Positions 1-8,845 of a stretch of 45,368 nt of DNA are shown piece by piece; the stretch's first letter is position 1, and each line of letters begins with the position of its first letter. The notes under the pieces were generated by a model. It saw only the letters and a list, made by a program, of their open reading frames with translations. It did no database searches and was not told the DNA's origin. Made by a program: the position numbers and the translations under genes. The stretch covers positions 1 through 45,368 of the forward strand of contig CATKYT010000007.1 of the NCBI GenBank assembly GCA_949841245.1, written 5' to 3'. Source of the DNA: an uncultured Eubacteriales bacterium. GTDB lineage: Bacteria > Bacillota > Clostridia > Christensenellales > UBA1242.

Positions 1-425
1 TCTGGGTGTCTGATAAGAAGTCTTGCAAAATTGGTGTGTGGACCAAGAATACACATTGTGATTTCATGTGGATTTGCAAGCAAAACTTCATACATTGCAT
101 CGGCAACATCTTTCTTAATTGGTTTGCGGATGGTTTCTTTTGGTGGAATATATTTTCCTGTTCCATCTCTGCCATGCAAGAAAATTGCGTTTTCCAAGCT
201 GTCAGAATATCTTTTTGGATAACCAGTTACAAGCGGAATGTCTTTATTGAAAATGTCAAGAAGGTGACAGGCATTTCTTGTTTCTGTGTAGACATCAAGA
301 TTTCCATAAGAAATTGTAATAAGTTTTATATCCAATCTTTCTTCCACAAAAGCAAAAGAAAGGGCAGTGATGTCGTCAACACCAGGGTCAGTATCTATAA
401 TAACTTTGATTTTTTCTTTATCCAT
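1..425 (-). CDS. Nucleoside hydrolase (inosine/uridine-preferring family), N-terminal part, truncated by window edge
   Basis: Minus-strand translation MDKEKIKVIIDTDPGVDDITALSFAFVEERLDIKLITISYGN...; DTDPGVDD is the hallmark metal/ribose site; GGAG 7 nt upstream of ATG. Not in the ORF track because it runs off the edge. Confidence 0.88.
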   Translation of the reverse strand, partial: MDKEKIKVIIDTDPGVDDITALSFAFVEERLDIKLITISYGNLDVYTETRNACHLLDIFNKDIPLVTGYPKRYSDSLENAIFLHGRDGTGKYIPPKETIRKPIKKDVADAMYEVLLANPHEITMCILGPHTNFARLLIRHP

Positions 426-572
426 AAAATTCTCCATAATCTTAAACATTATAATATTTATTTAACCATTTTGTAAAGTAAAATAACTTATTTTTTGTAT
501 TTTAAACGATTTTGAACTGTAAAATTCATTTAATTGTTTTGTAAATAGAAAGTTTTGTGCTAATATATTTAT

Positions 573-1340
573 ATGAAAATAGAAAATAAACAAAAAATTA
601 AAAATGTCACTGTATTTGTTTTTGGTCTGTTGATTATTGGACTTATTTTGTTTCGCGTTTTTGGAAACAAAATTGAAAATATCGATTCAATTTACAAAAT
701 GATCATTCCTGTGGCGATTGCTCTTTGTTTTGTTCTTTCTGTGCTTTTCTTTAAATTTACAAAAAAGAAAATCTTTTTGACTGTGTTTTTGTTGTTTTTG
801 GTTGCACTTGCTTTTTGTCTTTCTTTCTTGAAGCCTGAAATGTTGGAATATACAATTAAATTCAAGGTTGGGGAAGAACAAAAAATTGTCGTGTTGGCGT
901 TGGCTGATATCTTGTTTTTGCTTGCACAGTTGGCTCTTGTCATTTACACTTTGTTTGTTGTCAAAGGTGTTGGACTGAAAATAATCAGTCTTGGCGTAAG
1001 AGTGGCAGTAAGTGTGATTTCTTGTGTTGTTTTGAAAAATTATTTTGAAATTGCCTTGCCACAAATTTTGTATATTGTAAGTTTGTCTAATCTGGCTTGC
1101 ACAATTTTGTTTTTGTGTTTTGACTTTAAAAATAACTGGTTGTTAATTTTTGGTGTTTTGTTTATTGCACTTGCCGTTTGCGTGATGGCTTTCAAAACTG
1201 GACAATTGGATGTTTTTGCAACATGGACAGGAAAAATTGCCGAATTTTTAAGAACACAAAATGTAAAAGAATGGTTGTTTGTTGCTGGAACATTTTTTGT
1301 GTCTGCAAGTTCTGTTATGGGAGATAAGCAAAGCAATTAA
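573..1340 (+). CDS. Polytopic membrane protein of unknown function
   Basis: 255 aa, multiple hydrophobic segments, followed closely by leuS; -10-like TAATAT 6 nt before ATG. Confidence 0.7.
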   Translation: MKIENKQKIKNVTVFVFGLLIIGLILFRVFGNKIENIDSIYKMIIPVAIALCFVLSVLFFKFTKKKIFLTVFLLFLVALAFCLSFLKPEMLEYTIKFKVGEEQKIVVLALADILFLLAQLALVIYTLFVVKGVGLKIISLGVRVAVSVISCVVLKNYFEIALPQILYIVSLSNLACTILFLCFDFKNNWLLIFGVLFIALAVCVMAFKTGQLDVFATWTGKIAEFLRTQNVKEWLFVAGTFFVSASSVMGDKQSN

Positions 1341-1354
1341 AGTAGGAGATTGTT

Positions 1355-3784
1355 ATGGACTTCGTTGAAATTGAAAAGAAGTGGAATGAAAAGTGGGAAA
1401 AAGATAATCTTTACAAATTTGATGATAAGAATTTAGAAAATAAATTTTATTTGTTGGAAATGTTTTCATATCCAAGTGGTGCTAATTTGCATCTTGGTCA
1501 TTGGTGGAACTTTGGACTTTCTGACAGTTTTGGTCGCTTTAAAAGGTTGCAAGGCTTTAATGTTTTTCAACCTATGGGTTTTGACGCTTTTGGTTTGCCT
1601 GCGGAAAATTATGCTTTAAAAACAGGAATTCATCCAGAAGACAGCACAAAACATAACATTGCTGTTATGGAAAAACAATTGCGAGAGTTGGGGGCAACTT
1701 TCAACTGGGAAAACGAACTTATAACTTGTGAACCTGAATATTACAAATGGACACAATGGCTTTTTGTTCAACTTTTTAATCATGGTTTGGTTTACCAAAA
1801 AGAAGCACCTGTAAACTTTTGTCCACATTGCAACACAATTATTGCCAATGAACAGGTGGTTAATGGTCACTGTGAGCGTTGTGAAAGTGAAGTTTTGCAT
1901 AAAAATATGAAACAATGGTTTTTCAAAATTACTGATTATGCAGAAAAACTGCTTGAAGGTCTTGACACAATTGATTGGCCAGAAAAAACCAAAAGTTTGC
2001 AAAGAAATTGGATTGGAAAAAGTGTTGGGGCAGAAGTTGATTTCTATGCAGAAGACGGAACAAAACTTACTGTGTTTACATCTCGTGCGGATACACTTTT
2101 TGGTGTAACATTTTTGGTTGTTGCGCCAGAAAATCCAGTGACAGAAAAATTGGTTAAACCAGAAAATAAAAAAGCGGTTGATGAATATGTTTTGCAAGCA
2201 ACAAAAAAAGATGAAATTGAAAGAACAAGCACCACAACTCCAAAAACAGGAGTGTTTACTGGTTCTTATGTGATTAATCCACTTACTGGTGAAAAAGTGC
2301 CAGTTTTTGTGGCTGATTATGTTATTGCAACTTATGCAACTGGTGTTGTCATGGGTGTAGGTGCGCATGACGCCAGAGATTTTGATTTTGCAAAAAAATA
2401 TGGTTTGGAAATCAAAAGAGTTATTGAAGATAAAAATGGAACAAATCAAGAACTGCCTTTAACTGAATATGGAAAACTTGTTAACAGTGCTGAATTTAAT
2501 GGTCTTACAAGCGAAGAAGCAAAAATTAAAATTGTTGAAAAACTTGAAAAATTGGGTAAAGGTCGGTTTAAAACAAATTATAGATTGCGTGACTGGTCTG
2601 TGGCTAGACAACGCTATTGGGGTTGTCCGATTCCTATCATTTATTGTCCACATTGTGGAACAGTGCCTGTGCCTGAAAAAGACTTGCCTGTTGTGCTTCC
2701 ACATGCAACAGATTATAAACCAGAAGGGGAAGGTCCACTTGGGAAGTGTGAAGAATTTATCAATACAACATGCCCAATTTGCGGAGAAAAGGCAAGACGA
2801 GAAGCGGACACTATGGACACTTTTGTTGATTCCAGTTATTATATGCTTCGCTATCCACAATCACATCATTGTGATGAAGAAATTTTCTCTAAGGACTATG
2901 TAAATAAAATTTGTCCAGTGGATTGTTATGTTGGTGGAATAGAACATGCAACAGGGCATTTGTTGTATTCAAGATTTATAACTAAATTTTTGAAAGACAT
3001 TGGAAAACTTGATTTTGATGAACCATTTAAGCGACTTGTTCATCAGGGAATGATTTTGGGGTCTGATGGCAAGAAAATGAGCAAAAGAAACAGTTCTAAA
3101 ACTGCTGATGATTATGTATACACTTTTGGAAGCGATGCTTTAAGACTTCATATGATGTTTTCTTTGAAATATCTTGATGGCGGAATTTGGACAGATGATG
3201 GCATTAAACATATGAAAGCATTTATGGAAAGAATTGAGCGCATTTGTGTTAAATGGTCAAAACTTGATGGTGACTTGAATGTTTATGGAGATGCAGAAAA
3301 GGCTCTTGAATTTGCATTGAACAGAACAATTAAGGATTACGCTGAAAATTTTGAAACTTTCAGTTTTAATGTTGCTGTTGCAAGACTTATGGAACTTGTC
3401 AACGCAATGTATAAATATGACACAGAAGAAAAGAAAAATGTTGCACTTTGCAAAAAAGTTATGAAAGATTTGGTGGTGCTTTTGGCTCCACCAGCACCAC
3501 ATTTTGCTGAACAATTATGGGAAGAAATTGGCGAAAAATATTCTGTTCACAATCAAAAATATCCGCAATTTGATGCTTCTAAGATTTTGCTTGACACTGT
3601 GGAAATTGCCGTGCAAGTAAACAGTAAAATTTTTGCCAGAATTGAAGTTGGTGCCAGTGATTCCAATGAACAAGTGCTGCAAACTGTAAAAGCAGAAGAA
3701 AAAATTGCTGAACTTTTAAAGGGTAAAACCATTGTTAAAGAAATCGTTGTTCCAAAAAGATTGGTTAATTTGATTGTTAAATAA
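1355..3784 (+). CDS. leuS: Leucyl-tRNA synthetase
   Basis: Class I HIGH-type motif (HLGHW), FQPMGFDAFGLPAENYAL, editing domain KTGVFTGSYVINP...AHDARDFDFA, GKKMSKRNSSK; RBS GGAG. Confidence 0.97.
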   Translation: MDFVEIEKKWNEKWEKDNLYKFDDKNLENKFYLLEMFSYPSGANLHLGHWWNFGLSDSFGRFKRLQGFNVFQPMGFDAFGLPAENYALKTGIHPEDSTKHNIAVMEKQLRELGATFNWENELITCEPEYYKWTQWLFVQLFNHGLVYQKEAPVNFCPHCNTIIANEQVVNGHCERCESEVLHKNMKQWFFKITDYAEKLLEGLDTIDWPEKTKSLQRNWIGKSVGAEVDFYAEDGTKLTVFTSRADTLFGVTFLVVAPENPVTEKLVKPENKKAVDEYVLQATKKDEIERTSTTTPKTGVFTGSYVINPLTGEKVPVFVADYVIATYATGVVMGVGAHDARDFDFAKKYGLEIKRVIEDKNGTNQELPLTEYGKLVNSAEFNGLTSEEAKIKIVEKLEKLGKGRFKTNYRLRDWSVARQRYWGCPIPIIYCPHCGTVPVPEKDLPVVLPHATDYKPEGEGPLGKCEEFINTTCPICGEKARREADTMDTFVDSSYYMLRYPQSHHCDEEIFSKDYVNKICPVDCYVGGIEHATGHLLYSRFITKFLKDIGKLDFDEPFKRLVHQGMILGSDGKKMSKRNSSKTADDYVYTFGSDALRLHMMFSLKYLDGGIWTDDGIKHMKAFMERIERICVKWSKLDGDLNVYGDAEKALEFALNRTIKDYAENFETFSFNVAVARLMELVNAMYKYDTEEKKNVALCKKVMKDLVVLLAPPAPHFAEQLWEEIGEKYSVHNQKYPQFDASKILLDTVEIAVQVNSKIFARIEVGASDSNEQVLQTVKAEEKIAELLKGKTIVKEIVVPKRLVNLIVK

Positions 3785-3785
3785 A

Positions 3786-3815
3786 AAATTAGGAATTAAT
3801 TTCCTAATTTTTTTT
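3786..3815 (+). terminator. Rho-independent terminator after leuS (possibly bidirectional)
   Basis: AAATTAGGAA-TTAAT-TTCCTAATTT followed by T run. Confidence 0.75.
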
Positions 3816-4158
3816 AAATTTCTTCAAACGAATCTTTCGTGTTTAAAGATTTTTCTTTTTGTTGCGTGGAAGTGCTTTTAGGGCTGTTGTTTGTCAATCC
3901 GCTGGAAAGAAGGGAAGTAAGCGGATTGCTGTTGTTTCCCAAAATCTTGGTCAGCATATCTGGGTTGTTCATAGAGCTTAAAAGGCTGTTTAAATTCATG
4001 TTTGAAAATGGGGACGACATATTGCTGGTTGTCGATGTTTTTTGTTGTTCAGGATTTGGAATTTCTTTTTTAGAAAAAGACATTGTCTTAGCATCAAAAT
4101 TCATTTCGTCTGGATAATATGATGGCGATGTTTGATTGTTTACATTATTTTCGTTCAT
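3814..4158 (-). CDS. Small Asn/Ser-rich hypothetical protein
   Basis: 114 aa ORF filling the intergenic gap; low-complexity, with weak repeats (LNSLLSSMNNPDMLTKILGNNSNPLTSLLSSG). Confidence 0.5.
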   Translation of the reverse strand: MNENNVNNQTSPSYYPDEMNFDAKTMSFSKKEIPNPEQQKTSTTSNMSSPFSNMNLNSLLSSMNNPDMLTKILGNNSNPLTSLLSSGLTNNSPKSTSTQQKEKSLNTKDSFEEI

Positions 4159-4236
4159 GCTTATTTATATGCTGTAAATTTTGATTTAGTGTAAATTTTT
4201 TGTTTTGTTTCATATATTAGACTATTGGAGTAAAAT

Positions 4237-4494
4237 ATGAAACTTAGTGAAATGCCTAAAAACGAAAATACAATCAAAGATGACAAGACTAAAAACATGA
4301 AAAAATCTTATGATGACTTAAAAGATTTAGGTTCTGATGAACTTTTGGAAAGATTTAAACGAGAAGTTCAACAACAAAAGGAAGATGGAACTTTTGATGT
4401 AAATTTGCTTATAAACTCTATTGACAAAATCAAGATGTATTTGCCAGAACAAACTTATGAAAACATAAAAAGGATTATTGAAAGCATAAGATGA
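4237..4494 (+). CDS. Small hypothetical protein translationally coupled to a subtilase
   Basis: 85 aa; RBS TTGGAG; stop overlaps start of the downstream protease (ATGA). Confidence 0.7.
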   Translation: MKLSEMPKNENTIKDDKTKNMKKSYDDLKDLGSDELLERFKREVQQQKEDGTFDVNLLINSIDKIKMYLPEQTYENIKRIIESIR

Positions 4495-5636
4495 AAGCAT
4501 TTAAAATTGACAAAAGAATTTTAAAAGAAATTGAAGTTTTAGACACTGCGCATAAAATTCCTTGCTTTGTTTTTGGAAGAAATTTGCAAGCAACCAAAAA
4601 CCAATTAAGGCAAAACAACATACATATTTTAGATGAATATTTATTCATAAATTCTTTTTATTGCATGGCTTCAAAGAAAGAAATTTGTTCTCTTTCTGAT
4701 TTTGAATTTGTCGATTACATTTCTTCGCTTTCACATGTTGATTCACTTATGTATCTTTCCAAAAAAATTCTTTCTGTTGATAAATCAAGATTGTTTGGAA
4801 ATGGAGTAGGTGTTGCTTTTATTGATACAGGTCTTAATCCACATTGTGATTTCATGATTGGAAGAAACAGAGTTTCTTATTTTAAAGATTTTGTAAATAA
4901 TAAAACAGAATGCTATGATGATAATGGTCATGGAACATTTGTTGCTGGTGTTTGCGCAGGCAGTGGTGCATTATCAGGTTTTAAATACAGTGGAATTGCA
5001 CCAAAGGCAGACATATTTTCTTTAAAGGCTTTAAACGGGCAAGGGGAAGCAAGTGCTAATAAAATTTTGGATGCTATGGAATGGATTTTTGACAATCATA
5101 AAAAGCATAACATAAAAGTTGTTTGCATGAGTTTTGGAAGTGAACCACTTGGAACAAATGACCCAATTATGCTTGGAGCAGAAGCACTTTGGAAAAGCGG
5201 TGTTGTGGTTGTTGCAGCAGCGGGTAACAGTGGTCCGGAATTTCAAACAATTAAATCTCCTGGCATTAGTCCTTACATAATTACTGTGGGCGGAATTGAC
5301 GACAACAGATACAGCAAAACTAATTTTGATAAACAATTTTTTGAAATGGCGGAATTTTCTTCGCGTGGTCCGGCTTTAAAAAATGTCAAACCTGACATGG
5401 TTGCTCCAAGTGTGGATATTATTTCGTGTGGTGTAAATAATTATTATACCACTTTAAGCGGAACTTCTGTGGCAACACCAATGATTGCAGGTCTGTGTTG
5501 TTTGATGCTTGAAAAAAACAATTCTTTATCGCCATTGCAGGTGAAAAAAGAATTGATTAAAACTTGCAGACCACTTGGTTTTGAATTAAACAGTGAAGGT
5601 TATGGCATGCCAAATTTTTCCAGTTTTAAGTTTTAA
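4491..5636 (+). CDS. S8 family serine peptidase (subtilase), no apparent signal peptide
   Basis: Catalytic Asp AFIDTGLNPH, His NGHGTFVAGV, Ser SGTSVATPMIAG. Confidence 0.95.
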   Translation: MKAFKIDKRILKEIEVLDTAHKIPCFVFGRNLQATKNQLRQNNIHILDEYLFINSFYCMASKKEICSLSDFEFVDYISSLSHVDSLMYLSKKILSVDKSRLFGNGVGVAFIDTGLNPHCDFMIGRNRVSYFKDFVNNKTECYDDNGHGTFVAGVCAGSGALSGFKYSGIAPKADIFSLKALNGQGEASANKILDAMEWIFDNHKKHNIKVVCMSFGSEPLGTNDPIMLGAEALWKSGVVVVAAAGNSGPEFQTIKSPGISPYIITVGGIDDNRYSKTNFDKQFFEMAEFSSRGPALKNVKPDMVAPSVDIISCGVNNYYTTLSGTSVATPMIAGLCCLMLEKNNSLSPLQVKKELIKTCRPLGFELNSEGYGMPNFSSFKF

Positions 5637-6657
5637 TTTTGTCATTTATAATTAAACATATTTTTTCAACTGCATTATTTTTTGCAGTTTTTTGCATATT
5701 TTTTTCAATTTTTTCATGAAATTTCATAAGAAAATCAAGTTTCATTGAAAGTTTTTCAAATGTGTATTCTTCTTCTTGTAAGACTTGTGCATATCCAAGT
5801 TTTTCAAAAAGTTTGGCATTGTCTATTTGGTCGCCACGAGAACATTTTTTTGAAAGTGGAATTAAAAGCATTGGTTTTGCAAGTGCAAGAAGTTCGTTTA
5901 TTACTCCACTTCCAGCACGAGCCACAACGATGTCGGCAGACTTGTAATAATCTTCAATGTTTTCAGCATATGGAACGATTTTGTAATTTTCATGAATGAT
6001 GTTTTGAAAATTCTTTTTTCCACAAATGTGAATAATGTTAAATTTTTTTGTCAATTTGTCAAGATTGTCAAAGATGATTTCATTTAAAAATTTTGCACCA
6101 AGACTTCCACCAAGCACCAGCATGCAAGGAAGATTGTTTTTAAAAAGTCTTAAAGGTTGACCTTCAAAAATTTTTTGGCGAATTGGTTGACCAGTGTGTA
6201 TGCACTTTTTATTTTTCTTTGCTGTGTCTGAAAAACTTGTGCACATTACTGTGCATGATTTAAGAATGATTTTGTTTGCCAATCCAAAGGTTAAATCGCT
6301 TTCATGACTTACAACAGGAATGTTTAATTTTTTTCCAGCCATAGCGACAGGCACAGCAACAAATCCACCCTTGGAAAAAATTATGTCGGGTGAAAGTTTT
6401 TTAAGTTTTGCTTTTGTTTCTTTGATGGACGCAATAAGTTTAAATGGAATAAGCAAGTTTTTTAATGTCAACTTTCTTTCCAACTTTACAGCAGGTATTT
6501 CGTGATATGTTATGTTTTTATATTTTGACAAGATTTCTTTTTCAATTCCATTGCTTCCAAAATAATGAATTTCGAAATCTTTTAATTTTTCTGCAACTGC
6601 AAGTGCAGGATAAACATGCCCAGCGGTTCCGCCACCAGTTAAAATTATTTTTTTCAT
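5626..6657 (-). CDS. murG: UDP-N-acetylglucosamine--N-acetylmuramyl-(pentapeptide) pyrophosphoryl-undecaprenol N-acetylglucosamine transferase
   Basis: MKKIILTGGGTAGHVYPALAVAEKL, SKGGFVAVPVAMAGKKLNIPVVSHESD, GGSLGAKFLNE; RBS GAGG. Confidence 0.96.
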   Translation of the reverse strand: MKKIILTGGGTAGHVYPALAVAEKLKDFEIHYFGSNGIEKEILSKYKNITYHEIPAVKLERKLTLKNLLIPFKLIASIKETKAKLKKLSPDIIFSKGGFVAVPVAMAGKKLNIPVVSHESDLTFGLANKIILKSCTVMCTSFSDTAKKNKKCIHTGQPIRQKIFEGQPLRLFKNNLPCMLVLGGSLGAKFLNEIIFDNLDKLTKKFNIIHICGKKNFQNIIHENYKIVPYAENIEDYYKSADIVVARAGSGVINELLALAKPMLLIPLSKKCSRGDQIDNAKLFEKLGYAQVLQEEEYTFEKLSMKLDFLMKFHEKIEKNMQKTAKNNAVEKICLIINDKIKT

Positions 6658-6848
6658 TCTTAACCTCTTGTTTTATTATATTGTTTGAATTTGTTAAAAA
6701 GAATATACTAAATTTACTTAAAGAATAAATATACTTAAAATCGCATAAATATACAACAAATAAAATCTTGTTAAAACGCGAAATTTGTTTTATTTATTTG
6801 GTGTTTTATGTTATAATAAACTTAGTTATAATTAATAATGGAGTTTAT

Positions 6849-8804
6849 ATGGCAGAAAAAGAATATGAATCAAAAGACATAGTTGTGCTGGATGGTCTTG
6901 ACGCTGTTAGATTGCGTCCAGGGATGTATATAGGGACAACCAGTTCAAGAGGTTTTCACCATATCCTTTGGGAAATTGTGGACAACGCTATTGATGAAAT
7001 TTCAAATGGTCATGGCGACACAATTAAGATTACTTTAAATAATGATGGCAGTGCCACTGTGGAAGATAATGGTCGTGGTATTCCTGTTGACATTCATCCA
7101 ACACTGAAAAAAAGTGGTGTTGAAGTCGTTTACACAACATTGCATGCTGGTGGAAAATTTAATAATGAAAACTATAAATTTTCTGGTGGTCTTCATGGGG
7201 TTGGTGCGTCAGTCACGAATGCTTTGTCTGAATGGTGTAATGTAACCATCAATAAGGGTGGAAAAAAATATTACATTGAATTCCATTCGTATGCTGATGA
7301 AAACGGAAAAGTTCACAGTGGAATTCCTGTTGGACCACTTAAAGAAATTGGGACAAGCAGTGAAAGTGGAACTAAGGTGACATTTCTTCCTGATAAGCGT
7401 GTCTTTGGTGACCAAAAATTCAATTTTGAAACCATTTTAAGACGCGCAAGAGAATTAGCCTTTTTGAACAAAGGGCTTAAAATTGTTGTTACTGACCAAC
7501 CAACTTCTCAAATAAGTGAATTTCATTATGAAGGCGGAATCAGAGATTTTGTTTCATATTTAGTTGAAGGGAAAAATCCTTTGTTTAAAAATCCACTTTA
7601 CATTACTGCGGAAAACAAAATTGTGCATTTGGAAGTTAGTTTTATTTCCACAGATTCTTACACTGAAAACACATTTTCTTATGTAAACAACATTCCAACA
7701 ACCGAAGGCGGAATGCACGAAATTGGATTTAAGAGTGCTTTTACAAAAGTGTTTAACGATTATGCAAGGTCAAACAACTTTTTGAAAGAAAAAGAAGCTA
7801 ATCTTTTAGGGGAAGATTTCCGTGAAGGTTTGGTTACTGTCATCAACATCAACATGAATAATGTTCAGTTTGAAGGACAAACAAAAACAAAACTTGGAAA
7901 TCCAGAAGCAAGAACAGAAGTGGAAGCATTGGCTATTCAAGAACTCAACAAGTTGCTTTCTGACAAGAAAAATTCGACTTATGCAGAAGTGATTGTCAAC
8001 AAAGCAATTCAGGCGGCAAAGGTAAGATTGGCAGCAAAGAAAGCCAAAGAACTTACAAGAGCAAAAAACAGTGCAGAAAATTTTAATCTTGTTGGTAAAC
8101 TTGCCGCATCAACTTCAAAAAATCGTGAAAAGAATGAATTGTTTATTGTGGAAGGAGATTCTGCGGGTGGAAGTGCTAAGCAAGGCAGAGACAGAAGATT
8201 TCAAGCGATTTTGCCACTTCGTGGAAAACCTTTGAATGCCGAGAAAAAGCGTGTAGATCAAGTTTTGGCTAATGAAGAAATAAGAACAATTATTTCTGCT
8301 TTGGACACTGGCTTTGGAGAAGATTTTGACTTGTCTAGTTTGAGATATAACAAAGTTATTATTCTTTCCGATGCTGACCAAGATGGTGCACATATTCGTG
8401 CCATACTTTTGACTTTCTTCTATCGCTATATGCGTCAACTTATCACAGATGGACATGTTTACATTGGATTGCCACCACTTTATAAGGTTTATAAAAAAGA
8501 TTATGAAAAATATGTCTATTCTGATGCTGAACTTTCAGATGCTGTTGCACATGCAGGAAAAGGTTATTTAATTCAAAGATATAAAGGGCTTGGTGAAATG
8601 AATCCAGAACAACTTTGGGAAACAACTATGGACCCAGAAAACAGAACTTTGATTCAAGTCACAATTGAAGACGCTGCCCAAGCAGAAAAAATGATTACAA
8701 CTTTAATGGGTGATGCCATTGAAGAAAGAAAGGCTTACATCAACGAACATGCAAATTTTGACAGAGAAGATGCCTTTATGAAAAACTTTAAAAAAATCGA
8801 TTGA
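6849..8804 (+). CDS. Type IIA DNA topoisomerase subunit B (GyrB/ParE family; topoisomerase IV-like)
   Basis: GHKL ATPase (EIVDNAIDE, DNGRGIPVDIHP, GGLHGVGASVTNALSEW), TOPRIM (EGDSAGGSAKQGRDR, DADQDGAHI), RYKGLGEMNPEQLWETTMDP. Start set at ATG 6849 (GGAG upstream), not the upstream 6768. Confidence 0.94.
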   Translation: MAEKEYESKDIVVLDGLDAVRLRPGMYIGTTSSRGFHHILWEIVDNAIDEISNGHGDTIKITLNNDGSATVEDNGRGIPVDIHPTLKKSGVEVVYTTLHAGGKFNNENYKFSGGLHGVGASVTNALSEWCNVTINKGGKKYYIEFHSYADENGKVHSGIPVGPLKEIGTSSESGTKVTFLPDKRVFGDQKFNFETILRRARELAFLNKGLKIVVTDQPTSQISEFHYEGGIRDFVSYLVEGKNPLFKNPLYITAENKIVHLEVSFISTDSYTENTFSYVNNIPTTEGGMHEIGFKSAFTKVFNDYARSNNFLKEKEANLLGEDFREGLVTVININMNNVQFEGQTKTKLGNPEARTEVEALAIQELNKLLSDKKNSTYAEVIVNKAIQAAKVRLAAKKAKELTRAKNSAENFNLVGKLAASTSKNREKNELFIVEGDSAGGSAKQGRDRRFQAILPLRGKPLNAEKKRVDQVLANEEIRTIISALDTGFGEDFDLSSLRYNKVIILSDADQDGAHIRAILLTFFYRYMRQLITDGHVYIGLPPLYKVYKKDYEKYVYSDAELSDAVAHAGKGYLIQRYKGLGEMNPEQLWETTMDPENRTLIQVTIEDAAQAEKMITTLMGDAIEERKAYINEHANFDREDAFMKNFKKID

Positions 8805-8845
8805 CAGAGATTTGTTTTTAATTTAATTAAAAGTTGAGGTTTTTG

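Noticed and set aside
6-476. 156-aa plus-strand ORF
   Set aside because: Antisense to a clear nucleoside hydrolase N-terminus on the minus strand; composition is implausible (Cys/Phe/Asn-rich).
1616-2449. 277-aa minus-strand ORF inside leuS
   Set aside because: Shadow ORF with Phe/Cys/Asn-rich composition typical of antisense AT-rich coding sequence.
8834-8845. TTG upstream start for the topoisomerase A gene
   Set aside because: GAGG at 8836-8839 is correctly spaced for ATG 8846; TTG would overlap the SD.
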